Below, one piece after another: positions 8,691 to 17,107 of a DNA stretch of 64,000 nt. Every line of letters starts with the position of its first letter. Within the stretch, counting starts at the first letter, position 1. The position numbers were made by a program, and so were the translations under genes. The stretch lies in contig JACKKE010000004.1 of NCBI GenBank assembly GCA_020637595.1, positions 186,001 to 250,000 on the forward strand, read 5' to 3'. The notes under the pieces were generated by a model. The model had not been told where the DNA came from. It did not search any database and saw nothing but the letters and a program-made list of their open reading frames with translations. The stretch comes from Rhodobacter sp. (GTDB lineage: Bacteria > Pseudomonadota > Alphaproteobacteria > Rhodobacterales > Rhodobacteraceae).

Positions 8691-8716
8691 AGGCCCGGTC
8701 CTTGCGGACCGGGCCT
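8691..8716. terminator. Bidirectional terminator between ABC ATPase and S8 protease
   Basis: A perfect 11-bp GC-rich stem (8691-8701 with 8706-8716) with a TTGC loop lies 4 nt after the ABC ATPase stop and 20 nt before the protease stop of the convergent gene. On the - strand it is followed by TTTCTC, so termination is more convincing for the protease transcript. Confidence 0.75.
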
Positions 8717-8736
8717 CTTGTCGTCTCTGTCCGGAA

Positions 8737-10200
8737 TCAGCAGCTGTCGCCGCGATTCAGGAACCGCCGCGCGGCCTCGACGTTGATCCGCAGGAACGTC
8801 CCCGCGGTGCCCGACCGGGTCACCGGAACGCCCGTGCACTCCAGCGCACGTTCGATCTGCGAGACCGTCGCCGCAGGGAAACCGCTGCGCAGCAGGGCAA
8901 AGGCCCCGGTGACATGCGGCGCGGCCATCGACGTGCCCTGCCAGGTGCGGGTTGCCGTCCGCGACCCCGGGAAGGGGGCAGTGATCGACACGCCCGGCGC
9001 CATCAGGTCGACGAGGCCATCCGCCTGGTTCGAGAAGGCGGCGATATTGTCGCTGTCGTCGGTTGCGCCCACGGCAATGGCGGCCTCGATGCAGGCCGGT
9101 GCGCCGATCGAGCTGGAATAGTAGCTGTTCCCGCTGGAAATAACCGTCGCCACCCCCATCGAGCGCAGCGTGTTGATCACCGCCGCGCGGCTCGACTGCT
9201 GGGCATCACAGTAGGAGGAATAGGAGCCGCCACCGAGGCTCATGTTCACCGCTGCGATCGTCCGTTGAGCCGCGATCTGCGCGATATAGTCGAGCGCCGC
9301 CACCTGATCCGACACAAAGGACAGGATGCAGTATTCAGACCCGCCGCAATACTGCGAGTAGTCATAGAACATGCTGAAGACCTGAACCGGAATCACCCCG
9401 GAGTCCCGCGCCACGCCACGGCGGGCATTCGGGCGATGCGCCATCGCGGTGCCGGCCACATGGGTGCCGTGACCACAGCCCTCTTCCAGGTTGATGTCGC
9501 AGTTCGGCGCGGCGCGCGCGCGGTTGATCTCGGACGCGGCACCGTTGCGGCACAGCGACATCGACGGATAGCTGGAAACGGTGCTCGAGAAGCACCCGGC
9601 GGTGATGATCGCCGCGTTGCGGTTGCGGCCGACGTTCCAGGCCTGGTGACCATAGGAAATGCCGCTGTCGAGGACCGCCACGTTCCAGCCTTCGCCGGTG
9701 ATCCCCCGACGCCAGACGCGGTTGGCGCGAATCAGCGGAACCGAACTGTCGAGCATCGGCGGCTCGGGCACATCCTCGGCCACCGAGGTGATTCCCGGCA
9801 TCGCCAGCAGCGCCTCCATCTGATCGGGCGTCACCGTCATCGCCGAGAAGGGAATCGTCGCGTATTGATGGATCACCTGCGGATTGCCCAGCGCACTGAC
9901 GATATCGGCGTGCTGCGCGGCAATCGCGGCGCGCTGGTCGACGACCTGCGCGGAATCGAGATCTCCTTCAAGCTGAGTTGCACCCTCGAACCCGACGATC
10001 ACGCGCATCGACCCCTGTTCGTGCACCCGGGCCAGCATCGACGCGGCGTCGACCGCCTGCGTCGCATTCGGGCTGTCGACATGCATCTGAAGGTCCGGCT
10101 CGGCAACCGCCCAGGTCGGAACGGACGCCATCGCGAGCAAGGCAATACCCGAGGCCGCTTGGCGGAAAGTGCGTGAATAAGATTGAGTTTTCATTGTCAT
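8737..10200 (-). CDS. Secreted subtilisin-like (S8) serine peptidase
   Basis: A 487-residue pre-pro-protease. A Sec signal peptide spans residues 1-33 (cleavage after AVA). A propeptide/inhibitor I9-like region covers about 65-145 (MRVIVGFEG, MTVTPDQMEALLAMPGITSV). The catalytic triad is Asp178 (VAVLDSGIS), His247 (GHGTHVAGT) and Ser424 (GTSMAAPHV), with oxyanion Asn358 (ISSGNS), so it should be active. Eight cysteines between residues 203 and 370, plus two near the C-terminus, suggest disulfide stabilisation outside the cytoplasm. It is a single gene with a GGGGTGG ribosome site. An in-frame ATG at 10194 is an equally possible start. Confidence 0.95.
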   Translation of the reverse strand: MTMKTQSYSRTFRQAASGIALLAMASVPTWAVAEPDLQMHVDSPNATQAVDAASMLARVHEQGSMRVIVGFEGATQLEGDLDSAQVVDQRAAIAAQHADIVSALGNPQVIHQYATIPFSAMTVTPDQMEALLAMPGITSVAEDVPEPPMLDSSVPLIRANRVWRRGITGEGWNVAVLDSGISYGHQAWNVGRNRNAAIITAGCFSSTVSSYPSMSLCRNGAASEINRARAAPNCDINLEEGCGHGTHVAGTAMAHRPNARRGVARDSGVIPVQVFSMFYDYSQYCGGSEYCILSFVSDQVAALDYIAQIAAQRTIAAVNMSLGGGSYSSYCDAQQSSRAAVINTLRSMGVATVISSGNSYYSSSIGAPACIEAAIAVGATDDSDNIAAFSNQADGLVDLMAPGVSITAPFPGSRTATRTWQGTSMAAPHVTGAFALLRSGFPAATVSQIERALECTGVPVTRSGTAGTFLRINVEAARRFLNRGDSC

Positions 10201-10292
10201 AATCCCACCCCTTTGTCGAAATTGACTGAAAACTTATACGCGCTTTGATTGTTCTTGTCACGCCGATGATGCCTCGGCCCGACGGTCGATCC

Positions 10293-11465
10293 TCAGACCC
10301 GCGCCCTCAGCGCCCCCGCCAGAACAACCACAGCGAGAGCCAGCGCACCGATCAACCCGAACGCCCCCGCCAGGGATGTCGCCTGCGCGACGGACCCGAT
10401 CGCAACCGGTCCCAGCACCGATCCGCCATAGCCCAGCGTCGCCACGCCCGCCAGCGCGCGGCCCGGCGCCACCTCGGGGTCGTTGGCCGCCCGCGAGAAC
10501 GCCAGCGGCACCAGAGCGGAATACCCCAACCCCAGCAGCGCGAACCCCGCCAGCCCCACCGCCAGCCCCGCTCCTGTCACCAACAGCAGCACCCCCGCCG
10601 CCGCCAGCGCCCCGCAGATCCGGGCGGTGCGCACCGGCCCCAACCGCAGGACGACCCGGTCCACGACAAGACGCGCCGCGACCATCGCCGCCGAATAGGT
10701 GAAATACCCCAGCGCGGCGCGGGCCTCGGTGGCGCCCATCACATCGTGCAGGAAGACCGCGCTCCAATCCGCCATCGCCCCCTCGCCCACCGACGAACAC
10801 ATCGCCAGCAGCCCGACCGCCAGCAAGGCCCGCGGCGGCAGCGCAAACCCGGCGCCGCTGCGCTGCACCCTTCCCGAGACCCAGCGCACCCGCCCCGCCA
10901 TCACTCCGAGGACCGCCGCCACCGCCGCCACCAGCAGAAAATGCCCGCCCGGTGCCACGCCGGCGTGCACCGCCATCCAGCCGGACCCCGCCCCCAGCCC
11001 CGCACCGAGGCTCCACATCGCGTGCACCGAGGACATGATCGGCCGCCCCGCCGCGCGCTCGACCTCGGCGGCCCAGGCGTTCATCACCACGTCCATCGAG
11101 CCATGAAACGCGCCGAACACCAACAGCGCCCCCGCGAACCACACGACCCCGGGGGCCAGCGTCAACAACGGCAACGACAGCACATAGCCCACCGCCACCA
11201 GCCGTGTCGCCCGCGCCGCGCCGGTTTCGTCACTGAACCGCCCGGCCCGGGAAAAGGACAGGATCGCGCCGGCCGCCAGGCACAGCAGCAACTGACCCAA
11301 CACCCCCGGATCCAGGTCGAACCGCGCGACAAAGGCCGGCACCCGCGAGGCCCAGGTGCCGAACAGCAGCCCGTTGATCAGGAACATGCCCGAGACCGCG
11401 ACGCGCGCAGACCGGGCAACACGCGCATCCCTGTTTGGCACCGTGGACAAGACAGGCCCCTGCAA
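10293..11465 (-). CDS. MFS transporter (YbjJ-like)
   Basis: A 390-residue protein made almost entirely of hydrophobic helices, consistent with 12 transmembrane segments. It opens with FLINGLLFGTWASRVPAFVARF, close to the YbjJ-type MFS family, followed by the loop GRFSDETGAARATR in the place of the MFS A-motif. The C-terminal half repeats the pattern (GYSALVPLAFSRAAND). Substrate unknown; members are often annotated as sugar/drug efflux proteins. The gene follows mtaB on the same strand after a 113-bp spacer holding a GC hairpin and the interspersed element, so it is probably transcribed separately. Confidence 0.85.
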   Translation of the reverse strand: MQGPVLSTVPNRDARVARSARVAVSGMFLINGLLFGTWASRVPAFVARFDLDPGVLGQLLLCLAAGAILSFSRAGRFSDETGAARATRLVAVGYVLSLPLLTLAPGVVWFAGALLVFGAFHGSMDVVMNAWAAEVERAAGRPIMSSVHAMWSLGAGLGAGSGWMAVHAGVAPGGHFLLVAAVAAVLGVMAGRVRWVSGRVQRSGAGFALPPRALLAVGLLAMCSSVGEGAMADWSAVFLHDVMGATEARAALGYFTYSAAMVAARLVVDRVVLRLGPVRTARICGALAAAGVLLLVTGAGLAVGLAGFALLGLGYSALVPLAFSRAANDPEVAPGRALAGVATLGYGGSVLGPVAIGSVAQATSLAGAFGLIGALALAVVVLAGALRARV

Positions 11466-11519
11466 CCGAAAAATCGCCGCACCCTAGCGCAACCTTTCCC
11501 GCCGCGAAACGGACCCTGC

Positions 11520-11539
11520 TTTCATCTTGCCAAAAATAC
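11520..11539 (-). repeat. Interspersed GTATTT..GGCAAGATGAA element, copy 4
   Basis: Read on the - strand it is GTATTTTTGGCAAGATGAA-like. It lies 13 bases beyond the GC hairpin that follows the mtaB stop. The TATTTTT within it could serve as the U-rich part of a terminator. Confidence 0.6.
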
Positions 11540-11552
11540 GCACAGGGGGGGT

Positions 11553-11576
11553 CCGGGGGGCGCGTGCGCCCCCCGG
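11553..11576 (-). terminator. GC hairpin after mtaB
   Basis: An 11-bp perfect palindromic arm pair (11553-11563 with 11566-11576) begins 3 bases after the mtaB stop codon. It is followed on the - strand by a C/G run and the interspersed element with TATTTTT. It is probably a terminator or mRNA-stabilising stem. The U-run is farther from the stem than in a textbook terminator. Confidence 0.55.
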
Positions 11577-11578
11577 CT

Positions 11579-12832
11579 TCAGGCCAGCAACTGCCGCCCG
11601 TCCTGCCCCTTGATGCGCAACGACACAATCTCCCCAACCGGGCCGTCCTCGGCCAGCGCCACTTCGGTGAACTGCTCGGTCCGGCCCATGCGCGGGCCTT
11701 CCAGCAGCACCCGATGCTCGCGCCCGACCTGCGTCGCCAGATGCGCCTGCGCCAGCTCCTCGCCCAGCGCGCGCAGCCGCGCCGCGCGTTCCTTGATCGC
11801 GCCGCCGGCGACCTGCGGCATCCGCGCCGCCGGGGTGCCCTTGCGCGGCGAATAGGGGAAGACGTGCAGCCAGGTCAGGCCGCAGTCGCGCACCATGTCG
11901 AGGGTGTTGAGGAACATCGCCTCGGTCTCGGTCGGGAACCCGGCGATGATGTCGGCGCCATAGACCAGATCCGGGCGCGCCGCGCGCATCTCGGTGCAGA
12001 ACCGGATCGCATCGTCGCGCAGGTGCCTGCGCTTCATCCGCTTCAGGATCAGATCGTCGCCCGCCTGCAGGCTCAGGTGCAGATGCGGCATCAACCGGGG
12101 CTCGGTGGCGATCGCCTCGACCAGCGCGGGGTCGGCCTCGATCGAATCGATCGAGGAAATCCGCAGTCGCGGCAGGTCGGGCACCAGTTTCAGGATCCGC
12201 CGCACCAGATCGCCCAGCTTGGGTTCCGCGGGCAGATCGGCGCCCCAGCTGGTCAGGTCGACCCCGGTCAGCACCACCTCGTTGAAGCCCGCATCCACCA
12301 GCCGTTTGATCTGGTCGACCACCACCCCCGCCGGGACCGAGCGCGAATTGCCCCGGCCATAGGGGATGATGCAGAAGGTGCAGCGGTGGTCGCAGCCGTT
12401 CTGCACCTGCACATAGGCCCGCGCCCGGGTGCCGAAACCGTCGATCAGGTGGCCCGCCGTCTCGCGCACCGACAGGATGTCGTCGACCTGCACGCGCTCG
12501 GTCTGGCCGATCAGATCGGGGGCGAGGCCGCGCCAGACCTCGGGCTGCATCTTTTCATGGTTGCCAATGACGCGCGTCACCTCGGGCATCGCGGCGAAGG
12601 TCTCGGGCTCGGTCTGCGCGGCGCAGCCGGTGACGATGATCGTCGCACCCGGGTTCTCGCGCGCGATCTTGCGGATCTCCTGGCGGGCCTTGCGCACCGC
12701 CTCGGCGGTCACCGCGCAGGTGTTCACGACATGCGCATTGGCCACACCCGCCTGCGCGGCAAGATCCTTCATCGCCTCTGTCTCGTAGGCGTTCAGCCGG
12801 CAGCCCAGCGTGGTGAAAACGGGCGCGGTCAT
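11579..12832 (-). CDS. mtaB: tRNA t6A37 methylthiotransferase MtaB
   Basis: A 417-residue radical-SAM enzyme that adds a methylthio group to t6A37 of ANN-decoding tRNAs. The N-terminal UPF0004 domain carries the auxiliary-cluster cysteines Cys11 (TTLGCRLNAYE), Cys39 (NTCAVT) and Cys70 (TGCAAQ). The radical-SAM cluster motif is Cys147-Cys151-Cys154 (NGCDHRCTFCIIPYGRG). These features mark the MtaB branch rather than MiaB. The start ATG at 12832 overlaps the dapF stop by ATGA, so the two genes are translationally coupled. Confidence 0.96.
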   Translation of the reverse strand: MTAPVFTTLGCRLNAYETEAMKDLAAQAGVANAHVVNTCAVTAEAVRKARQEIRKIARENPGATIIVTGCAAQTEPETFAAMPEVTRVIGNHEKMQPEVWRGLAPDLIGQTERVQVDDILSVRETAGHLIDGFGTRARAYVQVQNGCDHRCTFCIIPYGRGNSRSVPAGVVVDQIKRLVDAGFNEVVLTGVDLTSWGADLPAEPKLGDLVRRILKLVPDLPRLRISSIDSIEADPALVEAIATEPRLMPHLHLSLQAGDDLILKRMKRRHLRDDAIRFCTEMRAARPDLVYGADIIAGFPTETEAMFLNTLDMVRDCGLTWLHVFPYSPRKGTPAARMPQVAGGAIKERAARLRALGEELAQAHLATQVGREHRVLLEGPRMGRTEQFTEVALAEDGPVGEIVSLRIKGQDGRQLLA

Positions 12833-13671
12833 ACCCGGGCCAGGAAGTCCGCGGTCAGGGTCGCGGTAAAGACTTCGGCCACAGGCCCGGTCAGCCAGAC
12901 ACCATCCTCGCGCCAGTCGGCTTCCAGCCGCCCACCGTCGAGATCCATCACCACGCGCCGCCCGGTCAGGCCCCGCTGCGCCGCCGCCACGGCCACCGCG
13001 CAGGCGCCCGAGCCGCAGGCCAGCGTCACGCCGGTGCCGCGCTCCCATACGCGCATGCGCAGGTGGTCGGGACCGATCAGGCTGGCAAATTCGACATTGG
13101 TGCGGGCGGGGAACAGCGGATCGTGTTCAAACCGCGGGCCGACGGTCTCCAGCGCCACGGCTTCGGCATCGGGGACCAGAAAGACGCAATGCGGGTTGCC
13201 CATGCCGACGCCCACGGGATCGCCCGGCAAGGGCAGATGCGCGGCGTCCTGCGGGCCCGCCAACGGGATCGCCTGCCAGTCGGTCAGCGGCGCGCCCATG
13301 TTGACCCAGACCTGCCCGTCCTGCTGCACAGCCGTCAGCACGCCGCGCTCGGTGCGGATGGTCAGGCTGTCACGCCCGGTCTCGCGCATCACCAGCCAGG
13401 CGACGCAGCGCGTGGCATTGCCGCAGGCGCCGGCGGTGCTGCCGTCGGAGTTCCAGAAATCCAGCGTGACATCGGCGTTGCCACCGTCGCGCAGCTCGGC
13501 CAGCTGGTCAAAGCCCACACCGCGATTGCGGTCACCCAGCGCCCGCGCCAGCGCAGGCGTCGTCACGCCAGCCGCATCCGCCCCGCGCCCGCGCGAGTCG
13601 ATGACGACGAAATCGTTGCCCGCGCCGTGCATCTTGCGGAAGGTCAGGAGATGGGGGGCGTGTGTGCTCAT
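12829..13671 (-). CDS. dapF: Diaminopimelate epimerase
   Basis: A 280-residue cytoplasmic enzyme converting LL- to meso-diaminopimelate for lysine and peptidoglycan synthesis. It opens with the family signature FRKMHGAGNDFVVID. The two catalytic cysteines are present: Cys83 in GACGNATRC and Cys219 in LACGSGACA. The length matches the family. It is first in an operon with mtaB (4-nt overlap), an arrangement common in Rhodobacteraceae. The 235 bp upstream, between dapF and the cysteine-rich protein gene, shows no recognisable gene. Confidence 0.97.
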   Translation of the reverse strand: MSTHAPHLLTFRKMHGAGNDFVVIDSRGRGADAAGVTTPALARALGDRNRGVGFDQLAELRDGGNADVTLDFWNSDGSTAGACGNATRCVAWLVMRETGRDSLTIRTERGVLTAVQQDGQVWVNMGAPLTDWQAIPLAGPQDAAHLPLPGDPVGVGMGNPHCVFLVPDAEAVALETVGPRFEHDPLFPARTNVEFASLIGPDHLRMRVWERGTGVTLACGSGACAVAVAAAQRGLTGRRVVMDLDGGRLEADWREDGVWLTGPVAEVFTATLTADFLARV

Positions 13672-13906
13672 GCGCGCGGATATAAGGATAATCCCGGGGT
13701 TCCGCCAGTGGACAAGATTGGCCCCCCGCGCGATCGGCCATTAGCCACAGTGGCCGTTGCACCGCCCTTCGCTCGGCTGGGCGCCAGGCGCGACCGTGCA
13801 GGAAGGTCGGGGCCTCGCGCCCGAGTCGGCACCAAGGCGCAAGAGGCGTGTGGGCGGCACACGGATGGCACGTCCTGAACGAAGTCGGGCTATCGTTCGC
13901 GCCCGC

Positions 13907-15088
13907 CTATTCCATGAAGTCCGAAACGCTTCCGGATCCCGGCGTGGTCCATAGCCCTCCACACAGATACGTGCAGTTCCAGCTGCCGCAGTCCCATTCG
14001 CAGCGGGGATCGGCCTCGCACCGCCTGCGTTCCGAGATGCTGTATCCTTGGCACACGGTCCGGCCCACGTCGCTGGTCTGGCAGCCGTTTGCCTCCACCG
14101 TTCCGCATATCCACTCGCAGTCCGGGTCCGCCGCACAGGCCACCCGATCAAACCGCGGATTGGCCGATTGCGGAGGCTGCTGGCCGCCAGCCGGTTGGCC
14201 CGGTGCGGAAATACCCTGGCAATCGCTGCGATCCGTCCCGGCGGCGCAGCGGCCGGTGCCGATCCCCGGTTCGTCGCACTGGCCGTCATAGGCGTAGGTG
14301 CAGCAATCCGGCCCGCTGCAGACCCCATACCCGGGGGCGCCTACCCCGCTGCAATCGGCAGTGTCGGTTCCACGCGGGCAGCCAGTCCCGTTCGGCGGCT
14401 CATTGCAGATCCCGTTGTTGGCCAGCATGCAGCTGTCAGTCCTCAACGCCTGACAGTCCGCCGCGTCGGTCCCCGCGGCACAGCGGCCGGTGCCGATCCC
14501 GGGTTCGTCGCAGACCCCGTTGCGGGTCGTGGCACAGGTCACCCCGTAACAGTCCGAAGTATCGGTCCCCGCCGGGCAGCGACCGGTGCCGCCTGGAACA
14601 GGCTCGTCACAGATATGATTGAACGCCGTCGGACAGCCAACGCCGATCGGATTCCGGCAGTCTTCAACGTCGGTCCCGGCCGGGCACAAGCCGGAGCCGA
14701 TCACCGGCTCGTCGCAGCGGCCATTGAAAGCGTAGGGGCAACTGCCCACCCCCGGCTGGCCCGTCAGCCCGGCCGGATTGCGGCAGTCGTTTGCATCGGT
14801 GCCCGGTGCGCAGGCAGAAGTCATGTGGCCGGGCACCGAAGGATCGTCGCATTCGCCATCATTGGCCCAGCGACAGCTGTTCGGCCCGCTGCAATCCGCG
14901 ACATCCGTTCCGGGCGCGCACAGGTTGGTGCCATTCGGCTCGTCGCACTCTCCATCGTTGACCCACGGACAAGGGTTGCGCAACTGCGCCTGCGCAATGC
15001 CGGGAAACGCGGCGACCAGAAGCAGAGAGGCAACGATGACACCAGCGGCATTGCGCCAGCCTGTGTATGTGGCGGTGCGGTCATCCAT
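13907..15088 (-). CDS. Secreted cysteine-rich repeat protein (seven C..NDG.CDEP..C..GTD..DC repeats)
   Basis: A 393-residue protein with a signal peptide (cleavage near AQA34). Seven tandem modules of about 27-31 residues follow at 40-66, 72-102, 117-144, 152-180, 185-212, 220-246 and 263-290. Each has the pattern C-x(2-6)-A/V-x-[DN]-G-x-C-[DN]-[ED]-P-x(n)-C-x(2)-G-T-D-x(2)-D-C. The Asp/Asn-rich loops look suited to calcium, reminiscent of but not equal to Lin-12/Notch repeats. A different C-terminal pair follows a Gln/Pro linker: CAADPDCEWICG at 318 and CEADPRCEWDCG at 357. Modules 5 and 7 share an identical 15-residue stretch, indicating recent internal duplication. No enzymatic domain is visible; function unknown. 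The gene is not obviously in an operon. Confidence 0.85.
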   Translation of the reverse strand: MDDRTATYTGWRNAAGVIVASLLLVAAFPGIAQAQLRNPCPWVNDGECDEPNGTNLCAPGTDVADCSGPNSCRWANDGECDDPSVPGHMTSACAPGTDANDCRNPAGLTGQPGVGSCPYAFNGRCDEPVIGSGLCPAGTDVEDCRNPIGVGCPTAFNHICDEPVPGGTGRCPAGTDTSDCYGVTCATTRNGVCDEPGIGTGRCAAGTDAADCQALRTDSCMLANNGICNEPPNGTGCPRGTDTADCSGVGAPGYGVCSGPDCCTYAYDGQCDEPGIGTGRCAAGTDRSDCQGISAPGQPAGGQQPPQSANPRFDRVACAADPDCEWICGTVEANGCQTSDVGRTVCQGYSISERRRCEADPRCEWDCGSWNCTYLCGGLWTTPGSGSVSDFME

Positions 15089-15239
15089 CGGCTCTATCCT
15101 TCATGTCAATGATCAACTGGCGGTGTTAGGGTAACCAGAGGCCCGCCGAACAGCCTTGATATGACGCAAAGTGCCGGCCATCGGTGCGAGGCGAGCGCGG
15201 CGGCCCGGGCGTGCGGCGACAGGCAAGAAGGGTCAAACA

Positions 15240-16229
15240 ATGCGGACATCCGGCAGAATCGCCGTGTTCGGCGCGGGTTCGGTCGGTTGCTATGTCGGCG
15301 GGCGGCTGGCGGTGGCCGGGGGCGATGTGGCGTTCATCGGACGCGCGCGGATGCACACGGCGCTGGCGCAGGGGATGCGCTTGACCGACTATCGCGGGGC
15401 CGACCTGTCCCTGCCCGCGCCGCGTTTCACCGACACCGTCGCGGGGGCGGATCTGGTGCTGGTCTGCGTGAAATCCGCCGATACCCCCGCCGCCGCCGAG
15501 GCCCTGCGCCCGCATCTGGCCACCGATGCGCGGGTGATCAGCTTTCAGAACGGGGTCGGCAATGCAGGCGGGCTGGCCGAGGCGCTGGGCCGGCCGGTGC
15601 TGGCGGGGATGGTCGCCTTCAACGTCGCCCGCGACGGCGCACGGTTTCATCAGGGCACCGAGGGTGATCTGCATGTCGCCCGCGACCCTGCCCTACCGCT
15701 CGACCTTTTCGCGCGCGCCGGGCTACCGCTGCGGCTGCACGACGACATGACGCCGGTCCTCTGGGCCAAGCTGATGCTGAACCTCAACAACGCGGTCAAC
15801 GCGCTGTCGGGGCTGCCGCTGCAGGCGCAACTGTCGGACCGGGGCTATCGGCGCTGCCTGGCGCTGGCGCAAGATGAAGCACTGGGCCTCTGCGCGCAGG
15901 CGGGCATCCGGCTGGCGCGGCTCTCGCCGCTGCCGGCAGGCTGGATCCCGCGTGTGCTGCGCCTGCCCGACCCGCTGTTTCGCGCGCTGGCCGGGCGGAT
16001 GCTGCGCATCGATCCGCAGGCGCGCTCGTCGATGGCCGACGATCTTGCCGCCGGGCGCGCGACCGAAATCGACTGGATCAACGGCGAGGTCTGCCGGCTG
16101 GCCGAACGCCTTGGCGGTCAGGCCCCGGTGAACCGGACCCTGACGACCCTGATGCACCAGGCCGAGGCCACGCCGGCGCCCCGACGGTGGAGCGCTGGGG
16201 ATCTGTTGGGCGCCCTGCGCGCATCATAG
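15240..16229 (+). CDS. 2-dehydropantoate 2-reductase family protein
   Basis: A 329-residue NADPH-dependent reductase of the PanE/ApbA family. It has a Rossmann motif at residues 8-16 (AVFGAGSVG), the substrate/cofactor segment SFQNGVGN, a putative catalytic lysine in LWAKLMLNLNNAVNALSG and the C-terminal SSMADDLAAGRATEIDWING, typical for this family. PanE reduces ketopantoate in coenzyme A synthesis, but many homologues act on other 2-keto acids, so I leave the symbol blank. The start at 15240 has AAGGG 7 nt upstream. It is divergent from the cysteine-rich gene, with 151 bp between them. Confidence 0.88.
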   Translation: MRTSGRIAVFGAGSVGCYVGGRLAVAGGDVAFIGRARMHTALAQGMRLTDYRGADLSLPAPRFTDTVAGADLVLVCVKSADTPAAAEALRPHLATDARVISFQNGVGNAGGLAEALGRPVLAGMVAFNVARDGARFHQGTEGDLHVARDPALPLDLFARAGLPLRLHDDMTPVLWAKLMLNLNNAVNALSGLPLQAQLSDRGYRRCLALAQDEALGLCAQAGIRLARLSPLPAGWIPRVLRLPDPLFRALAGRMLRIDPQARSSMADDLAAGRATEIDWINGEVCRLAERLGGQAPVNRTLTTLMHQAEATPAPRRWSAGDLLGALRAS

Positions 16230-16343
16230 CGCCGACCGTCGACACACGCCGCGGTCCCCGGCGCCAATCGACCCTGCGCAACGGCGCACAATCGCCCCGT
16301 CAAAAGCGATTAAGGTTTTCTATTTGGTCAAACCTGCGTATCA

Positions 16344-16361
16344 ATACCGAACGGCCGGTAT
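16344..16361. promoter_or_regulatory. Candidate TetR operator
   Basis: The 18-bp inverted repeat ATACCGaacggcCGGTAT (6-bp arms, 6-bp spacer) sits 33 bp before the TetR start codon. That is the usual place for an autoregulatory operator of this family. Confidence 0.55.
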
Positions 16362-16394
16362 CAGTCGACGCATGTCCAAGGAGAGAGTGACATC

Positions 16395-17021
16395 ATGGCG
16401 CAGGTCAAGAAACCTGAAGTAAGGGATGCCATCCTCACGGCAGCGTTCGAGCTGTTTTCGGAAAAGGACTACGCCAGCACGACAATCTCGCAGATCGCGC
16501 GGCGGGCGGGTCTGTCGCAGGGGAATATCTATGTCTATTTCGGCTCGAAACTGGATATCCTCTGGGCCGTCATCTCGCCCTGGCTTTACCGTCAGTTCGA
16601 GCTGCTGGACCTCGAACTGGCGCGCATCAGTGACCCGCGCACCCGGATCGAGCGCCTCCTGACCGCTCTTTGGGGCGAAATTCCCGTTGTTGACAATAAC
16701 TTGTCTATCAACCTCGTGCAGGGCCTCGCATTGTCGCAGCCCGGCGACAACTACAGCCGGGACTTGCTGCGCTTTCTCGAAGGGCGCCTGACCCGCATGC
16801 TGAAAGAGGCCCTGCCCAGCGAGCGGTGGCATCTGCTGGAAGGCGACGACGCCCTGGCGCATCTGCTGTTCATGGCCTTTGACGGCTTTGTCCTGGGGGC
16901 GCGGGTCAAGGGGCGTTCGGCGCGTCTGGCCGGGATCGTTCACCTGACGACAACCATGCTGCTGGACGAGGCGTTCACCGCACCGATGGCTGCGGCGACC
17001 GTGGCCCAAAAAGATGTATAA
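16395..17021 (+). CDS. TetR/AcrR family transcriptional regulator
   Basis: A 208-residue regulator. The N-terminal helix-turn-helix covers about residues 8-55 (AILTAAFELFSEKDYASTT, ISQIARRAGLSQGNIYVYF), followed by an all-helical ligand domain (SINLVQGLALSQPGDNYS, HLLFMAFDGFVLGARVKG). It lies immediately upstream of, and co-directional with, the ring-cleavage/molybdenum-hydroxylase operon. It is the natural candidate for its pathway-specific, effector-responsive repressor. A palindrome lies at 16344-16361 upstream and another at 17028-17041 downstream. The ribosome site is AAGGAGAGAG about 10 nt before the ATG. Confidence 0.92.
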   Translation: MAQVKKPEVRDAILTAAFELFSEKDYASTTISQIARRAGLSQGNIYVYFGSKLDILWAVISPWLYRQFELLDLELARISDPRTRIERLLTALWGEIPVVDNNLSINLVQGLALSQPGDNYSRDLLRFLEGRLTRMLKEALPSERWHLLEGDDALAHLLFMAFDGFVLGARVKGRSARLAGIVHLTTTMLLDEAFTAPMAAATVAQKDV

Positions 17022-17027
17022 CGAATA

Positions 17028-17041
17028 TCAATCATTATTGA
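17028..17041. promoter_or_regulatory. Palindrome in the promoter region of the catabolic operon
   Basis: The perfect palindrome TCAAT-CATT-ATTGA lies 6 bp after the TetR stop codon and 66 bp before the dioxygenase start, in an AT-rich patch suited to a promoter. It differs from the 16344 palindrome, although both lie near TATCAAT and ACCGAA words. It could be an operator for the catabolic operon. Confidence 0.4.
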
Positions 17042-17107
17042 CCGAAACCCCACCCCAAGCCTAACCTCGCCACAAGAGGCATGATTCGAACGCTCTTGGA
17101 GGGAAAG

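Noticed and set aside
10245..11855. A 536-codon + strand open frame opposite the MFS gene
   Set aside because: Extremely Pro/Arg/His/Gln-rich, antisense to a clear 12-helix transporter and running into mtaB.
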